The notes beneath the pieces are model-generated. The model worked only from the letters and a program-made list of their open reading frames with translations. It was not told where the DNA came from and searched no databases. From contig NZ_CP102258.1 in NCBI RefSeq assembly GCF_025146565.1, forward strand, positions 558,001 through 622,000: a DNA stretch of 64,000 nucleotides, written 5' to 3'. Positions 37,601 through 45,035 of this stretch are shown in pieces (positions within the stretch are counted from its first letter, which is position 1; each line of letters starts with the position of its first letter). A program made the translations under genes and the position numbers. The DNA is from Bacteroides eggerthii (GTDB lineage: Bacteria > Bacteroidota > Bacteroidia > Bacteroidales > Bacteroidaceae).

Positions 37601-37741
37601 CGAATGTGTCACATCTATAACTTGGCCTGTCACAATTTTCGTTTGGGCAAAAATCGCCATACCATACAGTTGCATCCAGCAAAACATGATTAACAAAAAA
37701 GTTCGCCGAGAAGCAGTTTGAAATAATTGTCTGTTCTTCAT
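34634..37741 (-). CDS. SusC/RagA-family TonB-dependent receptor
   Basis: Outer-membrane importer of alginate oligosaccharides, predicted from its neighbours. 1035 aa: signal peptide (1-33), carboxypeptidase-regulatory-like domain (about 36-115), plug domain beginning with the TonB-box-like VVVVGYGVQKK (about 118-128), PGDLSDVDMNDVESIEVLKDAASAAIYG-type plug core, GSRGANGIIIVTT, and a 22-strand barrel ending in Phe. First gene of a four-gene minus-strand operon. Its promoter (37868-37898) carries the TTGG-N4-CCAA palindrome. Base composition is clearly more AT-rich than genes outside the locus. Confidence 0.93.
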   Translation of the reverse strand: MKNRQLFQTASRRTFLLIMFCWMQLYGMAIFAQTKIVTGQVIDVTHSPLPGVNILVKGTTIGCITDIDGNYSISVPDLEADILVFSYIGFTQKEVACKGQPKINVTLTEDQQQLDEVVVVGYGVQKKSHLTGSISKIKNENLGQLPVSRADQALVGKLAGVQIQNVSAQSGASPKIQIRGIGSISADTNPLIVVDGYPIPGDLSDVDMNDVESIEVLKDAASAAIYGSRGANGIIIVTTRSGSSEGSKPTIRINSYGGVKERLLKGIQRTRPEDWKIKAEQIYAEMGRPTSGAHASMVDDMKKVYVASDVLGTQTDWVEETIKLGYIQNHQISVSGGSKNVNYYASGSFLDEKGIVITDRYKKFNLNAKVDAKINDKLEFGVNVNAVVDSQRAYRSGSQSNINQVFRDAMYIPVRHTAETIEWARLSDPTLNIGDYAHEYHFSKVPYNGEYISVKNAGGNNGISTTLERNDRTGYIKALGNIYLQYQPVKGLILKSSFGGYASMMDYKFYQSSLAHNNGKTSGQYKTAKVIDWLNENIATYTPNLGENHSLSILAGYTVQKTTGYNSNMTASDFPTDNIQTLNAGIINSGNTTEYEELLLSALGRVTYSYKGKYLASVSSRWDGSSRFGINNKWGYFPSVSLGWRISEESFFTPVKKIIDELKIRASFGASGNKNIGNYQAFGLLSQSNAVINNKVTPGYTQISSENKDLGWERTYQYNGGFDLGMFNNRLRINLDAYYTITDKLLLEREISSMTGQTNQLVNMGKMSNTGYEIEITTQNIQTKDFSWSTSLNIAQNFNKVLNLGGVDKIISSPKGEEKRPTYFVTEVGKPLVQFYGFVVEKEIPNEGLISPVWPVDVKPELVHVKDLDGNGKIDDDDMVAQGSPYPKVTWGMTNDLKWKDFDLNVVVQGSHGNKVFNIDEHYAQSQWNGKLLPEYQNSYNNIKHKASACWFVEDASFIAIRSINLGYTLPKNIMKNCSLRVYASIYNPCYFLLGDYKGYNPEGIKSFDTPLIDGYQSGAMPLARTYTLGFNFQF

Positions 37742-37858
37742 AAAACTATAAAATTAATGATTAACAATAAATATATATCACAATAAGATAATAATCCTAA
37801 TAGTAGTTTTACCATCTTCCATAGCCATTCGCTACAGAAAAGTTGATCACTGCACAAA

Positions 37859-37870
37859 TTGGTTTGCCAA
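37859..37870 (-). promoter_or_regulatory. Putative GntR operator at the susC promoter
   Basis: TTGGCAAACCAA on the minus strand. Its first three bases are the last three of the -7 box TATTTTTG (37868-37875), so a bound repressor would block polymerase. Same motif and placement at 38178-38189 and 44106-44117. Confidence 0.65.
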
Positions 37871-37898
37871 AAATAATAGTATTTTTAATAATATCAAA
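37868..37898 (-). promoter_or_regulatory. susC operon promoter TTTG-N19-TATTTTTG
   Basis: Minus strand: TTTG (37895-37898), 19 bases, TATTTTTG (37868-37875). The transcript would start near 37861, giving a leader of about 120 bases. Confidence 0.75.
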
Positions 37899-38148
37899 GT
37901 AAAAAGAAGAAAAATATAAAATAAATCATATTACCACATAAGGGTTCTATAAATAACGATATACACATAAAATAGTACGCGTACATTATTATATCATTAA
38001 GCAAAAATCAATATAATATACTAATAATCAACATATTTATATTTAAACAAAGAAAGCAAAAGAAGAAAGGGAACAATCATAAAAAGTGCGCACAAAAAAA
38101 TATTAGGTGAACCTATGATAAAAAACATAAAAAATATCTGGTATTTTA

Positions 38149-38180
38149 TTTGCTCAAAATAAAATTAACCACTATTTTTG
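38149..38180 (+). promoter_or_regulatory. PL17 operon promoter TTTG-N20-TATTTTTG
   Basis: TTTG (38149-38152), 20 bases, TATTTTTG (38173-38180). The ATG at 38210 lies 29 bases past the -7 box. Confidence 0.75.
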
Positions 38181-38189
38181 GAAAACCAA
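38178..38189 (+). promoter_or_regulatory. Putative GntR operator at the PL17 promoter
   Basis: TTGGAAAACCAA, overlapping the last three bases of the -7 box exactly as at the susC promoter; the flanks (TATTTT before, TTT after) also match. Confidence 0.65.
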
Positions 38190-38209
38190 TTTAAAACAAA
38201 GAAATACTC

Positions 38210-40372
38210 ATGAAAACAAAAAGTATTCTAACAACTATTTTCTTATTTCTGGCATTTACAATCCAGGCCAAGTTACCAGAGCATCCCTGCTTATTGCTTA
38301 CTCAAAAAGGAATTGAAAAAATAAAAGCTCAAAATAAGCCGGCTATGCTATTCAATACGACATTAACTCAAATAAAAAATCAAATATATCCTATCTTAAA
38401 ACAACCGATAGAAGTTCCACTTCCTAAAGACGCAGGAGGTGGCTATACACACGAACAACATAAGCGCAACTATAATAACATGTATAATGCAGGTGTACTT
38501 TTCCAATTAACTGAAAAAAAAGAATATGCGGAATATGTAAAAAAAATGCTTATACAATATGCAGAAATGTATCCTAATCTACCCTTACATCCAATTCAAA
38601 AATCTAATTATAGAGGAAAGCTCTTTTGGCAAGGGTTAAATGAATGTGTTTGGTTAGTATACACATCTCAAGCCTATGATTGTATATATAATTACTTAAA
38701 TCCCAAAGAAAGAGAGTTTATTGAAAATAATTTATTTAAGCCAATGGTTGAATTTATCGCTATACACAATAAATCCACATTCGAAAAAATTCACAACCAC
38801 GCTACCTGGGCAGTAACAGGAGTGGGGATGATTTCCTATGTTATGGGAGATAAAGATATGCTAGAGAAAGCATTATATGGACTAGATAAAAGCGGAAAAA
38901 GTGGTTTTATTAGGCAAATAGATCAACTTTTTTCACCCGACGGATATTTCGAGGAAGGGCCTTATTATCAGAGATATTCATTACAGCCATTCATTATGTT
39001 TGCTCAAGCTATTGAGAACAATGAGCCTGAAAGAAAAATATTTGAATATAAAAATGGAGTAATATTAAAAGCCGTCACTACCCTATTACAAATGTCTGAA
39101 AACAACGGCCAATTCTTTCATTTCAATGACGCTTTAGACAAGACCTGGCACAGTACAGAGTTAGTTTGGGGTATTGATATCTCCTATAATAGAACAGGCA
39201 ACAAACAACTATTATCTATAGCAAAAGAACAAAATACTGTTATCCTAAATGAAGCTGGATATAAAGTTGCTACTGACATAGAACTTGCACAACCTTTTAT
39301 ACATCAAACAATGGTCATAAGCGATGGAGCCAAAGGCGACGAGGGTGGCATTGGAATTCTACGCTGCCCAAATAAAAATAATGAAAGCTGTGTAGCTCTA
39401 AAATACACATCACAGGGTATGGGACATGGACACTTTGATAGGTTATCATTTACCTATTACGACAATAATAAAGAAATAATACAAGACTACGGGGCTGCAC
39501 GTTTTTTAAATATAGAGCCTAAAAATGGCGGCCATTATTTACCTGAAAATAATAGCTTTAGTAAGCAAACAATAGGGCATAACACCCTAATAGTCGACGA
39601 AACCAGCCACTTCAATGGTAAATTGGACGAAGCATCAAAATACTCTCCCACATTCTATGCTTTCATCAATGGCGAACAGGTAAAAATGATCAGTGCAAAA
39701 GACAAACACGCTGTTCCCGGAGTAACTATGCAGCGAAATCTACTGCTAATCTCCCATCCTGCTTTTGAACATCCTCTCATTATTGATATATTCAAAATAA
39801 TTTCACAAAAAAAACATCAATACGATTTGCCTTATTATTATAAAGGGCATCTCATTAATACTGATTATAAATACAACGCATTCGATACAACTCGCACTTT
39901 GTTAGGCAGCAAAAACGGATACCAACATTTATGGATAGAAGCACAAGGAAACCCCAGGCAAGAGACAACTTCTACCACTTGGTTAAACGATAATAGATTC
40001 TATACATTAACCGCTGTAACCGATGAAAATACAGAGATATTTCTAACCAGAATTGGTGGTAACGACCCTAACTTCAATTTGAGAAACGATCCTTGCTTAA
40101 TGTTTCGCCAGAAAGAGAGTGATAATCATACATTCGTATCTCTCATAGAAGCACACGGAGAATACAACCCACGTCTGGAATATACATTAGCTCCTTACAC
40201 AAACGTACAAAACATCCAAATTATAATGGACACAGAGGAATATACTATCCTCAAAGTTACAACTAAAAATAAACAGGCCATAACTATCTGTTTTGCGAAT
40301 ACAGATAATAATCCACATTCTGTACATAAAATAAGAGATTATAGCTGGCAAGGAGTCTGCGAAATAAAATAA
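38210..40372 (+). CDS. Polysaccharide lyase family 17, oligoalginate lyase
   Basis: Exolytic lyase that cuts alginate oligosaccharides to unsaturated monouronate. Signal peptide MKTKSILTTIFLFLAFTIQA with a cleavable AQA site, so periplasmic. The N-terminal (alpha/alpha) barrel has Asn196-His197 (NHATW) and Tyr253 (GPYYQRY), and the C-terminal beta-sandwich has His408, Asp426 and His457; these spacings equal those of the catalytic Asn201/His202/Tyr258 and Zn-binding His415/Asp433/His464 of Alg17C. 720 aa, full length. First gene of the plus-strand operon PL17-cupin-MFS-SDR. Confidence 0.9.
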   Translation: MKTKSILTTIFLFLAFTIQAKLPEHPCLLLTQKGIEKIKAQNKPAMLFNTTLTQIKNQIYPILKQPIEVPLPKDAGGGYTHEQHKRNYNNMYNAGVLFQLTEKKEYAEYVKKMLIQYAEMYPNLPLHPIQKSNYRGKLFWQGLNECVWLVYTSQAYDCIYNYLNPKEREFIENNLFKPMVEFIAIHNKSTFEKIHNHATWAVTGVGMISYVMGDKDMLEKALYGLDKSGKSGFIRQIDQLFSPDGYFEEGPYYQRYSLQPFIMFAQAIENNEPERKIFEYKNGVILKAVTTLLQMSENNGQFFHFNDALDKTWHSTELVWGIDISYNRTGNKQLLSIAKEQNTVILNEAGYKVATDIELAQPFIHQTMVISDGAKGDEGGIGILRCPNKNNESCVALKYTSQGMGHGHFDRLSFTYYDNNKEIIQDYGAARFLNIEPKNGGHYLPENNSFSKQTIGHNTLIVDETSHFNGKLDEASKYSPTFYAFINGEQVKMISAKDKHAVPGVTMQRNLLLISHPAFEHPLIIDIFKIISQKKHQYDLPYYYKGHLINTDYKYNAFDTTRTLLGSKNGYQHLWIEAQGNPRQETTSTTWLNDNRFYTLTAVTDENTEIFLTRIGGNDPNFNLRNDPCLMFRQKESDNHTFVSLIEAHGEYNPRLEYTLAPYTNVQNIQIIMDTEEYTILKVTTKNKQAITICFANTDNNPHSVHKIRDYSWQGVCEIK

Positions 40373-40403
40373 CGCAAATAATAACTATTAAAAAAACAAC
40401 ATT

Positions 40404-40748
40404 ATGAAAACATGTAGTAAAGTTTTTCTATTAGAAAATGAAATAAGTTGGGAACAAGTTGGTGAAGGTATTCAAAGGCAAATACTCGGATATGACGGAC
40501 AACTCATGCTAGTAAAAGTGAAATTTCAGAAAGGGGCTATTGGAAACGCCCATGAGCATTTTCATTCCCAATCCACCTATGTTGTTAGTGGAGTGTTCGA
40601 ATTTCATGTAAACGGAGAGAAGAAAATAGTCAAAGCCGGAGATGGAATCTATATGGAACCGGATGTCTTACATGGTTGTACCTGTCTCGAAGCTGGTATT
40701 TTAATTGATACCTTTAGCCCAATGCGTGAAGATTTTATAAACGAATAA
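40404..40748 (+). CDS. kdgF: KdgF-type cupin, unsaturated uronate ring-opening protein
   Basis: Single-domain cupin of 114 aa. KdgF speeds the conversion of 4,5-unsaturated monouronate (from pectin or alginate lyases) to the linear keto form, DEH. The metal-binding residues are in place: His50, His52, Gln56 (GNAHEHFHSQ) and His90 (DVLHGC). No signal peptide, so cytoplasmic. 31 bases after PL17 and 5 bases before the MFS gene, in an operon with them. Other small cupins share this fold, but the setting makes KdgF the best reading. Confidence 0.85.
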   Translation: MKTCSKVFLLENEISWEQVGEGIQRQILGYDGQLMLVKVKFQKGAIGNAHEHFHSQSTYVVSGVFEFHVNGEKKIVKAGDGIYMEPDVLHGCTCLEAGILIDTFSPMREDFINE

Positions 40749-40753
40749 CTATC

Positions 40754-42220
40754 ATGAAAATCAAAGGTGTAAGATGGTGGATTATTGGGCTAATCATGCT
40801 CATTACCATCATAAACTATTTGGATAGAGGTACTCTAAATTATATGTGGGTAGCCAATATTGAATACACTCTAACAGACTCTTTTAATCCTAGTCTTAGA
40901 GTGAACCAAGCCACTCAGATAAATGAGCAAACCTATCTTTTAACCAACGGTCAAGGCCATGAGATTCAAGTTGAAGCAAGTAGAATCTCACTAAAGGAGA
41001 AAAATGGCCAGACAATGGTAATAAACAAAGAGGGAATTGCCTATGATTTAGGACTAATCAGTACTGATTTGTCTACTGAAGAAGCTGCCAAGCAAGCTAA
41101 AGATATACTAGGAACGATTACCATATTTTTTATGATAGCTTATGGTATAAGCCAGTTAGTATCTGGAAAAATGTATGACAAAATTGGTACAAGAAAAGGA
41201 TTCTTCGTTTCTGTATTATTATGGGGAGCCGCAGATGCCATGACATCACTATCACGAGGCATCCTTTCATTAACAACATTTCGTATGATGCTGGGATTAG
41301 GAGAAGCCGGTCCATGGCCAGGAACCACTAAAAGTAACGCTGAATGGTTTCCACAGAAGGAACGTGCATTAGCACAAGGTTTATTTGGTGCAGCAGCTTC
41401 GTTGGGTTCTATTTTTGCACCCATCATTATACTCATGCTGTATATTACACTTGGATGGAAGCTTACATTTGTAGTTGTCGGTGGTTTCGGTTTATTATGG
41501 CTAATTCCATGGATTATCATCAACAAAAAAGGACCTAAAGAACACCCATGGATTACTGATAAAGAAAAAGAATACATATTAACTGGACAACCGGAAATCA
41601 AGATTACCAATGACAAAGGCAAAGGCTGGAGAGAATTATTATCAAACAAAAAAAACTGGTCTGTTATTTTAGGACGTTTTTTTCTTGATCCCATTTGGTG
41701 GATGTTTGTCACTTATCTACCACTCTATCTAGCTGATGTCTTCAAACTTAATATTAAGGAAGTAGCATTCTCCGCATGGGTTCCTTATGTAGGCGCAATG
41801 GTTGGTAGTATTGCCGGTGGATGGATGTCAGGCTTTTTAATCCGAAAAGGAAAAAGTGTTGATTATTCACGTAAAGCTGCCATGTTATTGGGTGGATTTA
41901 TTATCATCCCTTCTATAATTGCAGCCGTTTATTCTACAACTTCTATTATGGCAGTTATCTTTATGGCTTTCGTCTTGGGAGGTTTTCAATTTGTCATGAC
42001 GAATATTCAAACAATACCCAGCGATCTACACTCCGGAAAATCCGTTGGCTCATTAGCAGGTCTAGGTGGTGCATCAGCCGTATTAGGAACTATTCTAGCA
42101 ATATTATTTGCCCAATACATCACAAACTGGCTATTATTATTCTCACTACTTGCAGCATTAGTTCCATTATCATTATTATCCATATTTTTGACTGTCGGTA
42201 AAATAGAACAAATAAAATAA
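40754..42220 (+). CDS. MFS transporter for unsaturated uronate, with large loop 1-2 insert
   Basis: Major-facilitator permease of the anion:cation symporter (ExuT/hexuronate) type; predicted to take unsaturated monouronate from periplasm to cytoplasm. NYLDRGTLNY after helix 1 and GKMYDKIGTRKGFF in loop 2-3 are family signatures, as is LGLGEAGPWPGTTKSNAEWFP. Odd: about 65-75 extra residues (about 40-110), polar and beta-rich, separate helix 1 from helix 2, where ExuT-type proteins have a short loop; the N-terminal topology puts this insert in the periplasm. 488 aa. Follows KdgF by 5 bases. Confidence 0.85.
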   Translation: MKIKGVRWWIIGLIMLITIINYLDRGTLNYMWVANIEYTLTDSFNPSLRVNQATQINEQTYLLTNGQGHEIQVEASRISLKEKNGQTMVINKEGIAYDLGLISTDLSTEEAAKQAKDILGTITIFFMIAYGISQLVSGKMYDKIGTRKGFFVSVLLWGAADAMTSLSRGILSLTTFRMMLGLGEAGPWPGTTKSNAEWFPQKERALAQGLFGAAASLGSIFAPIIILMLYITLGWKLTFVVVGGFGLLWLIPWIIINKKGPKEHPWITDKEKEYILTGQPEIKITNDKGKGWRELLSNKKNWSVILGRFFLDPIWWMFVTYLPLYLADVFKLNIKEVAFSAWVPYVGAMVGSIAGGWMSGFLIRKGKSVDYSRKAAMLLGGFIIIPSIIAAVYSTTSIMAVIFMAFVLGGFQFVMTNIQTIPSDLHSGKSVGSLAGLGGASAVLGTILAILFAQYITNWLLLFSLLAALVPLSLLSIFLTVGKIEQIK

Positions 42221-42252
42221 AGTTACACATATTCATTAAACTAAAAAATAAT

Positions 42253-43005
42253 ATGAAATTACAAGGTAAAGTAGCCATCGTAACAGGTGGAGCACGTGAT
42301 TTGGGACGTGCAATCTCAATCAAATTCGCTCAAGAAGGAGCTAAAGTAGCTGTAAACTATTTCGACAACCCGGAAGATGCAGCAGAAACTTTAAAATTAA
42401 TTCAGGCTGCAGGGTCTGAAGGAATTATTGTACAAGGTGATATGACAAAAGCAACTGATGTCAAAAATCTATTTGACAAAGCTATTGAAGCATTTGGAAA
42501 TCACATTGATGCATTAGTTAATGTTGTTGGTGGAATTGTTGGTCGCAAATTAGTAACAGAACAAGACGAAACTTGGTATGACTTTTTAATGGATGTAAAT
42601 ATGCGTAGCGTATTTCTATGCACCCGCGAAGCTGTACCGTACATGAGTGCCGGATCTACCATTGTCAATTTTTCGTCTCTTGCAGCCCGTGATGGTGGCG
42701 GTCCTGGAGCATCTATGTATGCAACTGCCAAAGGTGCTGTTATGACTTACACACGTGCTATGGCCAAGGAACTTGGTCCCAAAGGAATACGTGTCAACGC
42801 ATTAGCTCCCGGCACAATAGCTACATCATTCCACGATCGCTTCAATACACCAGAAAACAGAGAACGACTGAAAGCCACATATGCCCTCCGTCGTGAAGGT
42901 GAAGCAAAAGAAGTGGCAGATCTAGTAATCTACCTTTCATCCGAGGATTCCTCTTATATTACTGGTGCAAACATAGATATTAATGGTGGTAGTTTCTTCT
43001 CATAA
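42253..43005 (+). CDS. SDR oxidoreductase, predicted DEH reductase
   Basis: Classical short-chain dehydrogenase, 250 aa: TGGARDLG (11-18) binds the nucleotide, Ser141/142, Tyr156 and Lys160 (YATAK) form the active site. In alginate loci of Bacteroidota and proteobacteria an SDR of this kind reduces 4-deoxy-L-erythro-5-hexoseulose uronate (DEH) to 2-keto-3-deoxygluconate (KDG); that role is assigned here from context. Last gene of the PL17 operon, followed by a bidirectional terminator (43034-43067). NADH or NADPH preference not decided. Confidence 0.82.
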   Translation: MKLQGKVAIVTGGARDLGRAISIKFAQEGAKVAVNYFDNPEDAAETLKLIQAAGSEGIIVQGDMTKATDVKNLFDKAIEAFGNHIDALVNVVGGIVGRKLVTEQDETWYDFLMDVNMRSVFLCTREAVPYMSAGSTIVNFSSLAARDGGGPGASMYATAKGAVMTYTRAMAKELGPKGIRVNALAPGTIATSFHDRFNTPENRERLKATYALRREGEAKEVADLVIYLSSEDSSYITGANIDINGGSFFS

Positions 43006-43033
43006 AACAATTCAAAATAAATAATATATAAAG

Positions 43034-43067
43034 ATGGCAGGAGCCCAATATTGGCTCCTGCCATTTT
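43034..43067. terminator. Bidirectional terminator between SDR and dehydrogenase genes
   Basis: Perfect 12-bp stem ATGGCAGGAGCC/GGCTCCTGCCAT with a 7-base loop; TTTT follows on the plus strand and an AT-rich tract on the minus strand. The flanking genes converge. Confidence 0.8.
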
Positions 43068-43079
43068 AATATAAAATAT

Positions 43080-44036
43080 CTATTTTGTAACAGGTGAGAG
43101 GAGAGTTTTTCCTTCAAAGTAATTTATAATATTCTGAAGGGCATAACGAGTGCTTTCTACACGTGTATCAATAGTCCCTGTGCCATTATGAGGTGATAAT
43201 AGCACATTATCAAGCTGTAATAATTCCGAAGGTATTTCAGGCTCATTTTCAAATACATCCAACCCCGCACCAAATATTCTTTTTTTTTGAAGAAAATGTA
43301 TCAATACTCTTTCATTAATCAGATTTCCCCTAGCTGTGTTTATCAATACCACAGAAGGTTTCATTAGTTTAAACTGTTGTATATCAATCATGTGATAGGT
43401 TTCTGAAGTCGCTGGGGCATGTAATGATATAAAATCAGATGTAGCTAACAATTCATTCAAACTGACCCAATCAGCCTCATACGCATTTTCAATTTCTTGA
43501 GATAATCTTTTTCTATTATAATATATAATTCTCATACCACAAGCAGAAGCTCTTCTTGCCAAAGCTTGCCCTATCGCTCCCATACCAACTATCCCTAAAG
43601 TCTTTCCATATAAACTGATTCCAAGATTTTCCATCACATCAATTTCTATTCCTCTTGATGAACGTAATTTCCTATCACATTCAGAAATTCTTCTAGCCAC
43701 ATTCAATAACAAGGAAAAAGCCAGCTCAGCCGTTGGTTCAATAACCGGTTTCGGAGAATTGGTTACCAAAATTCCTTTTGTAATAGCATAATTAACATCT
43801 ATATTATCATAACCTGCTCCAAAGTTTGCAATAATCTCCAAGTTAGTAGCACGATCTATAATTTCTTTAGTTACCTTAAATGCATAAGTAGGAAGCAAAG
43901 CATCACAACGCCCAATCCATCTATCAAGCATACAGCTACTAATCAATCCTTTATCAGGCATAATAATTTTATAATCATTTACAATTGTTTCAAAAGCCAC
44001 TTTAGGAAGCTGATGAGTCACAAGAATCGTTTTCAT
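43080..44036 (-). CDS. D-isomer-specific 2-hydroxyacid dehydrogenase
   Basis: NAD(P)-dependent reductase of 2-keto acids, 318 aa. GIVGMGAIG (148-156) binds the nucleotide; Arg236, Glu265 and His283 are the catalytic residues, with the same spacing as in glycerate dehydrogenase. It is cytoplasmic. It lies in the alginate locus between the SDR and the regulator, and its promoter carries the same palindrome as susC and PL17, so it should be induced with them. Its substrate may be a 2-keto acid of the pathway (KDG itself, pyruvate or glyoxylate-like); this is open. Confidence 0.82.
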   Translation of the reverse strand: MKTILVTHQLPKVAFETIVNDYKIIMPDKGLISSCMLDRWIGRCDALLPTYAFKVTKEIIDRATNLEIIANFGAGYDNIDVNYAITKGILVTNSPKPVIEPTAELAFSLLLNVARRISECDRKLRSSRGIEIDVMENLGISLYGKTLGIVGMGAIGQALARRASACGMRIIYYNRKRLSQEIENAYEADWVSLNELLATSDFISLHAPATSETYHMIDIQQFKLMKPSVVLINTARGNLINERVLIHFLQKKRIFGAGLDVFENEPEIPSELLQLDNVLLSPHNGTGTIDTRVESTRYALQNIINYFEGKTLLSPVTK

Positions 44037-44105
44037 ATATACTACTAAAAAAATGTTTTACTATGACAACCTAATATACTTTTATGCAAAAATAAGTTTC
44101 CAGAA

Positions 44106-44117
44106 TTGGAAAACCAA
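44106..44117 (-). promoter_or_regulatory. Putative GntR operator, third copy
   Basis: TTGGTTTTCCAA on the minus strand (TTGGAAAACCAA on the plus). It overlaps the last three bases of the minus-strand -7 box TATATTTG (44115-44122), as at the other two promoters. It is also about 140 bases upstream of the gntR gene. Confidence 0.65.
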
Positions 44118-44122
44118 ATATA
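44115..44122 (-). promoter_or_regulatory. -7 box TATATTTG of the 2-hydroxyacid dehydrogenase gene
   Basis: Minus-strand TAnnTTTG; a weak TTTT stands 18 bases upstream in place of the -33. Leader about 70 bases. Confidence 0.5.
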
Positions 44123-44227
44123 AGCTAAAAAAAGAATACTAAAACACTTAGCCGATCTCCAATCTAAACCGAATATATTTTCTAACATTTTGTTGAATCT
44201 ATAAAAGAAGTATTTTGAATTAATTTG

Positions 44228-44235
44228 TATCTTTG
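44228..44235 (+). promoter_or_regulatory. -7 box TATCTTTG of the GntR gene
   Basis: Perfect TAnnTTTG 22 bases before the ATG at 44258; no good -33 at the usual spacing. Confidence 0.5.
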
Positions 44236-44257
44236 CAAACATTTAATAAATTAACAT

Positions 44258-44971
44258 ATGACTGATATATTGAAGCTTTTAGAACCTGCTGGCGAAAATG
44301 CAACTGATGATATCATCAGACAAATTCGCTTTTTACTTGACTCTGGCGATTTACAACCTGGGGACAAACTTCCGGCTGAGCGTAAATTAGCTGAAAAGTT
44401 CCAAGTTGCACGTTCTCAGGTAAGGGAAGCATTTAAAAAACTAGAGTTTTATAATATCATTAAAACAATGCCACAAAGTGGCTCGGTAATCTCGGCCATT
44501 GAGTCTACTGCTTTAAATAGCTTAATCAGTGACATTTTAAAAATGGACAATTGCGACTTCCACTCTTTAGTAGAAGCCCGTTCTATTATTGAAATTAATG
44601 CTGCAAAACTTTGCGCAATTCGTCGTACAGAAGAAGATCTGAAAATGATAGAGAGCGCAATGAACAACTATAACAAAAAAATAAAAGAATGCGGTTCTGC
44701 ATTAGAAGAAGATTTATACTTTCATCGTACTATTGCTGAAGGTTCTAAAAATACAGTATTAAAATCTATGATGATGACAATTACACCTGACATCATGGTA
44801 AATTATGCTAAATTTAATGTTTGTAAGACAAATTTTGAGATCCCAATAAGTGAGCATCGTCTTCTTTTCGAATATATTAAAAATAACAATGCAGAAGCAG
44901 CTAGTAATATTATGAGTCAGCACCTTACAGGAGTACTAAATTTTGCTAAAACACAACAAATTGCCCTCTAG
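44258..44971 (+). CDS. GntR-family regulator, FadR subfamily
   Basis: Transcription factor of 237 aa. Winged helix-turn-helix at about residues 17-78 (LQPGDKLPAERKLAEKF, then ARSQVREAFKKLE), followed by an all-helical FCD ligand domain (about 90-230) with the Asp/His metal-site pattern (LYFHRTIAEGS, ISEHRLLFEYI). The subfamily includes ExuR/UxuR, which sense uronates and bind AATTGGTATACCAATT-like sites. It is predicted to sense an alginate breakdown product and to bind the TTGG-N4-CCAA sites of this locus. No hybrid two-component sensor, the usual PUL regulator, is present. Confidence 0.85.
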   Translation: MTDILKLLEPAGENATDDIIRQIRFLLDSGDLQPGDKLPAERKLAEKFQVARSQVREAFKKLEFYNIIKTMPQSGSVISAIESTALNSLISDILKMDNCDFHSLVEARSIIEINAAKLCAIRRTEEDLKMIESAMNNYNKKIKECGSALEEDLYFHRTIAEGSKNTVLKSMMMTITPDIMVNYAKFNVCKTNFEIPISEHRLLFEYIKNNNAEAASNIMSQHLTGVLNFAKTQQIAL

Positions 44972-44990
44972 ACATAAAAAAACCAATTAT

Positions 44991-45027
44991 AAAAAGCCCG
45001 AGAATCAATTTAACAATCAGGCTTTTT
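44991..45027. terminator. Bidirectional terminator between gntR and cysK
   Basis: AAAAAGCC (44991-44998) pairs with GGCTTTTT (45020-45027) around a 21-base loop. T-runs end the stem on both strands, serving gntR (plus) and cysK (minus). It marks the right border of the AT-rich locus. Confidence 0.7.
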
Positions 45028-45035
45028 ATATTAAA

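Larger units (their letters stand above)
37742..38209. other. Divergent control region of the alginate locus
   Basis: 468 AT-rich bases without a gene. It holds a minus-strand promoter for susC and a plus-strand promoter for PL17, each overlapped by a TTGG-N4-CCAA palindrome, plus other symmetric words: GTACGCGTAC (37975-37984), GTGCGCAC (38086-38093) and TAGGTGAACCTA (38104-38115). Confidence 0.75.

Noticed and set aside
37975..38115. GTACGCGTAC, GTGCGCAC and TAGGTGAACCTA palindromes as the main operators
   Set aside because: Each occurs once and none overlaps a promoter box, unlike the repeated TTGG-N4-CCAA motif. They may still bind another factor.
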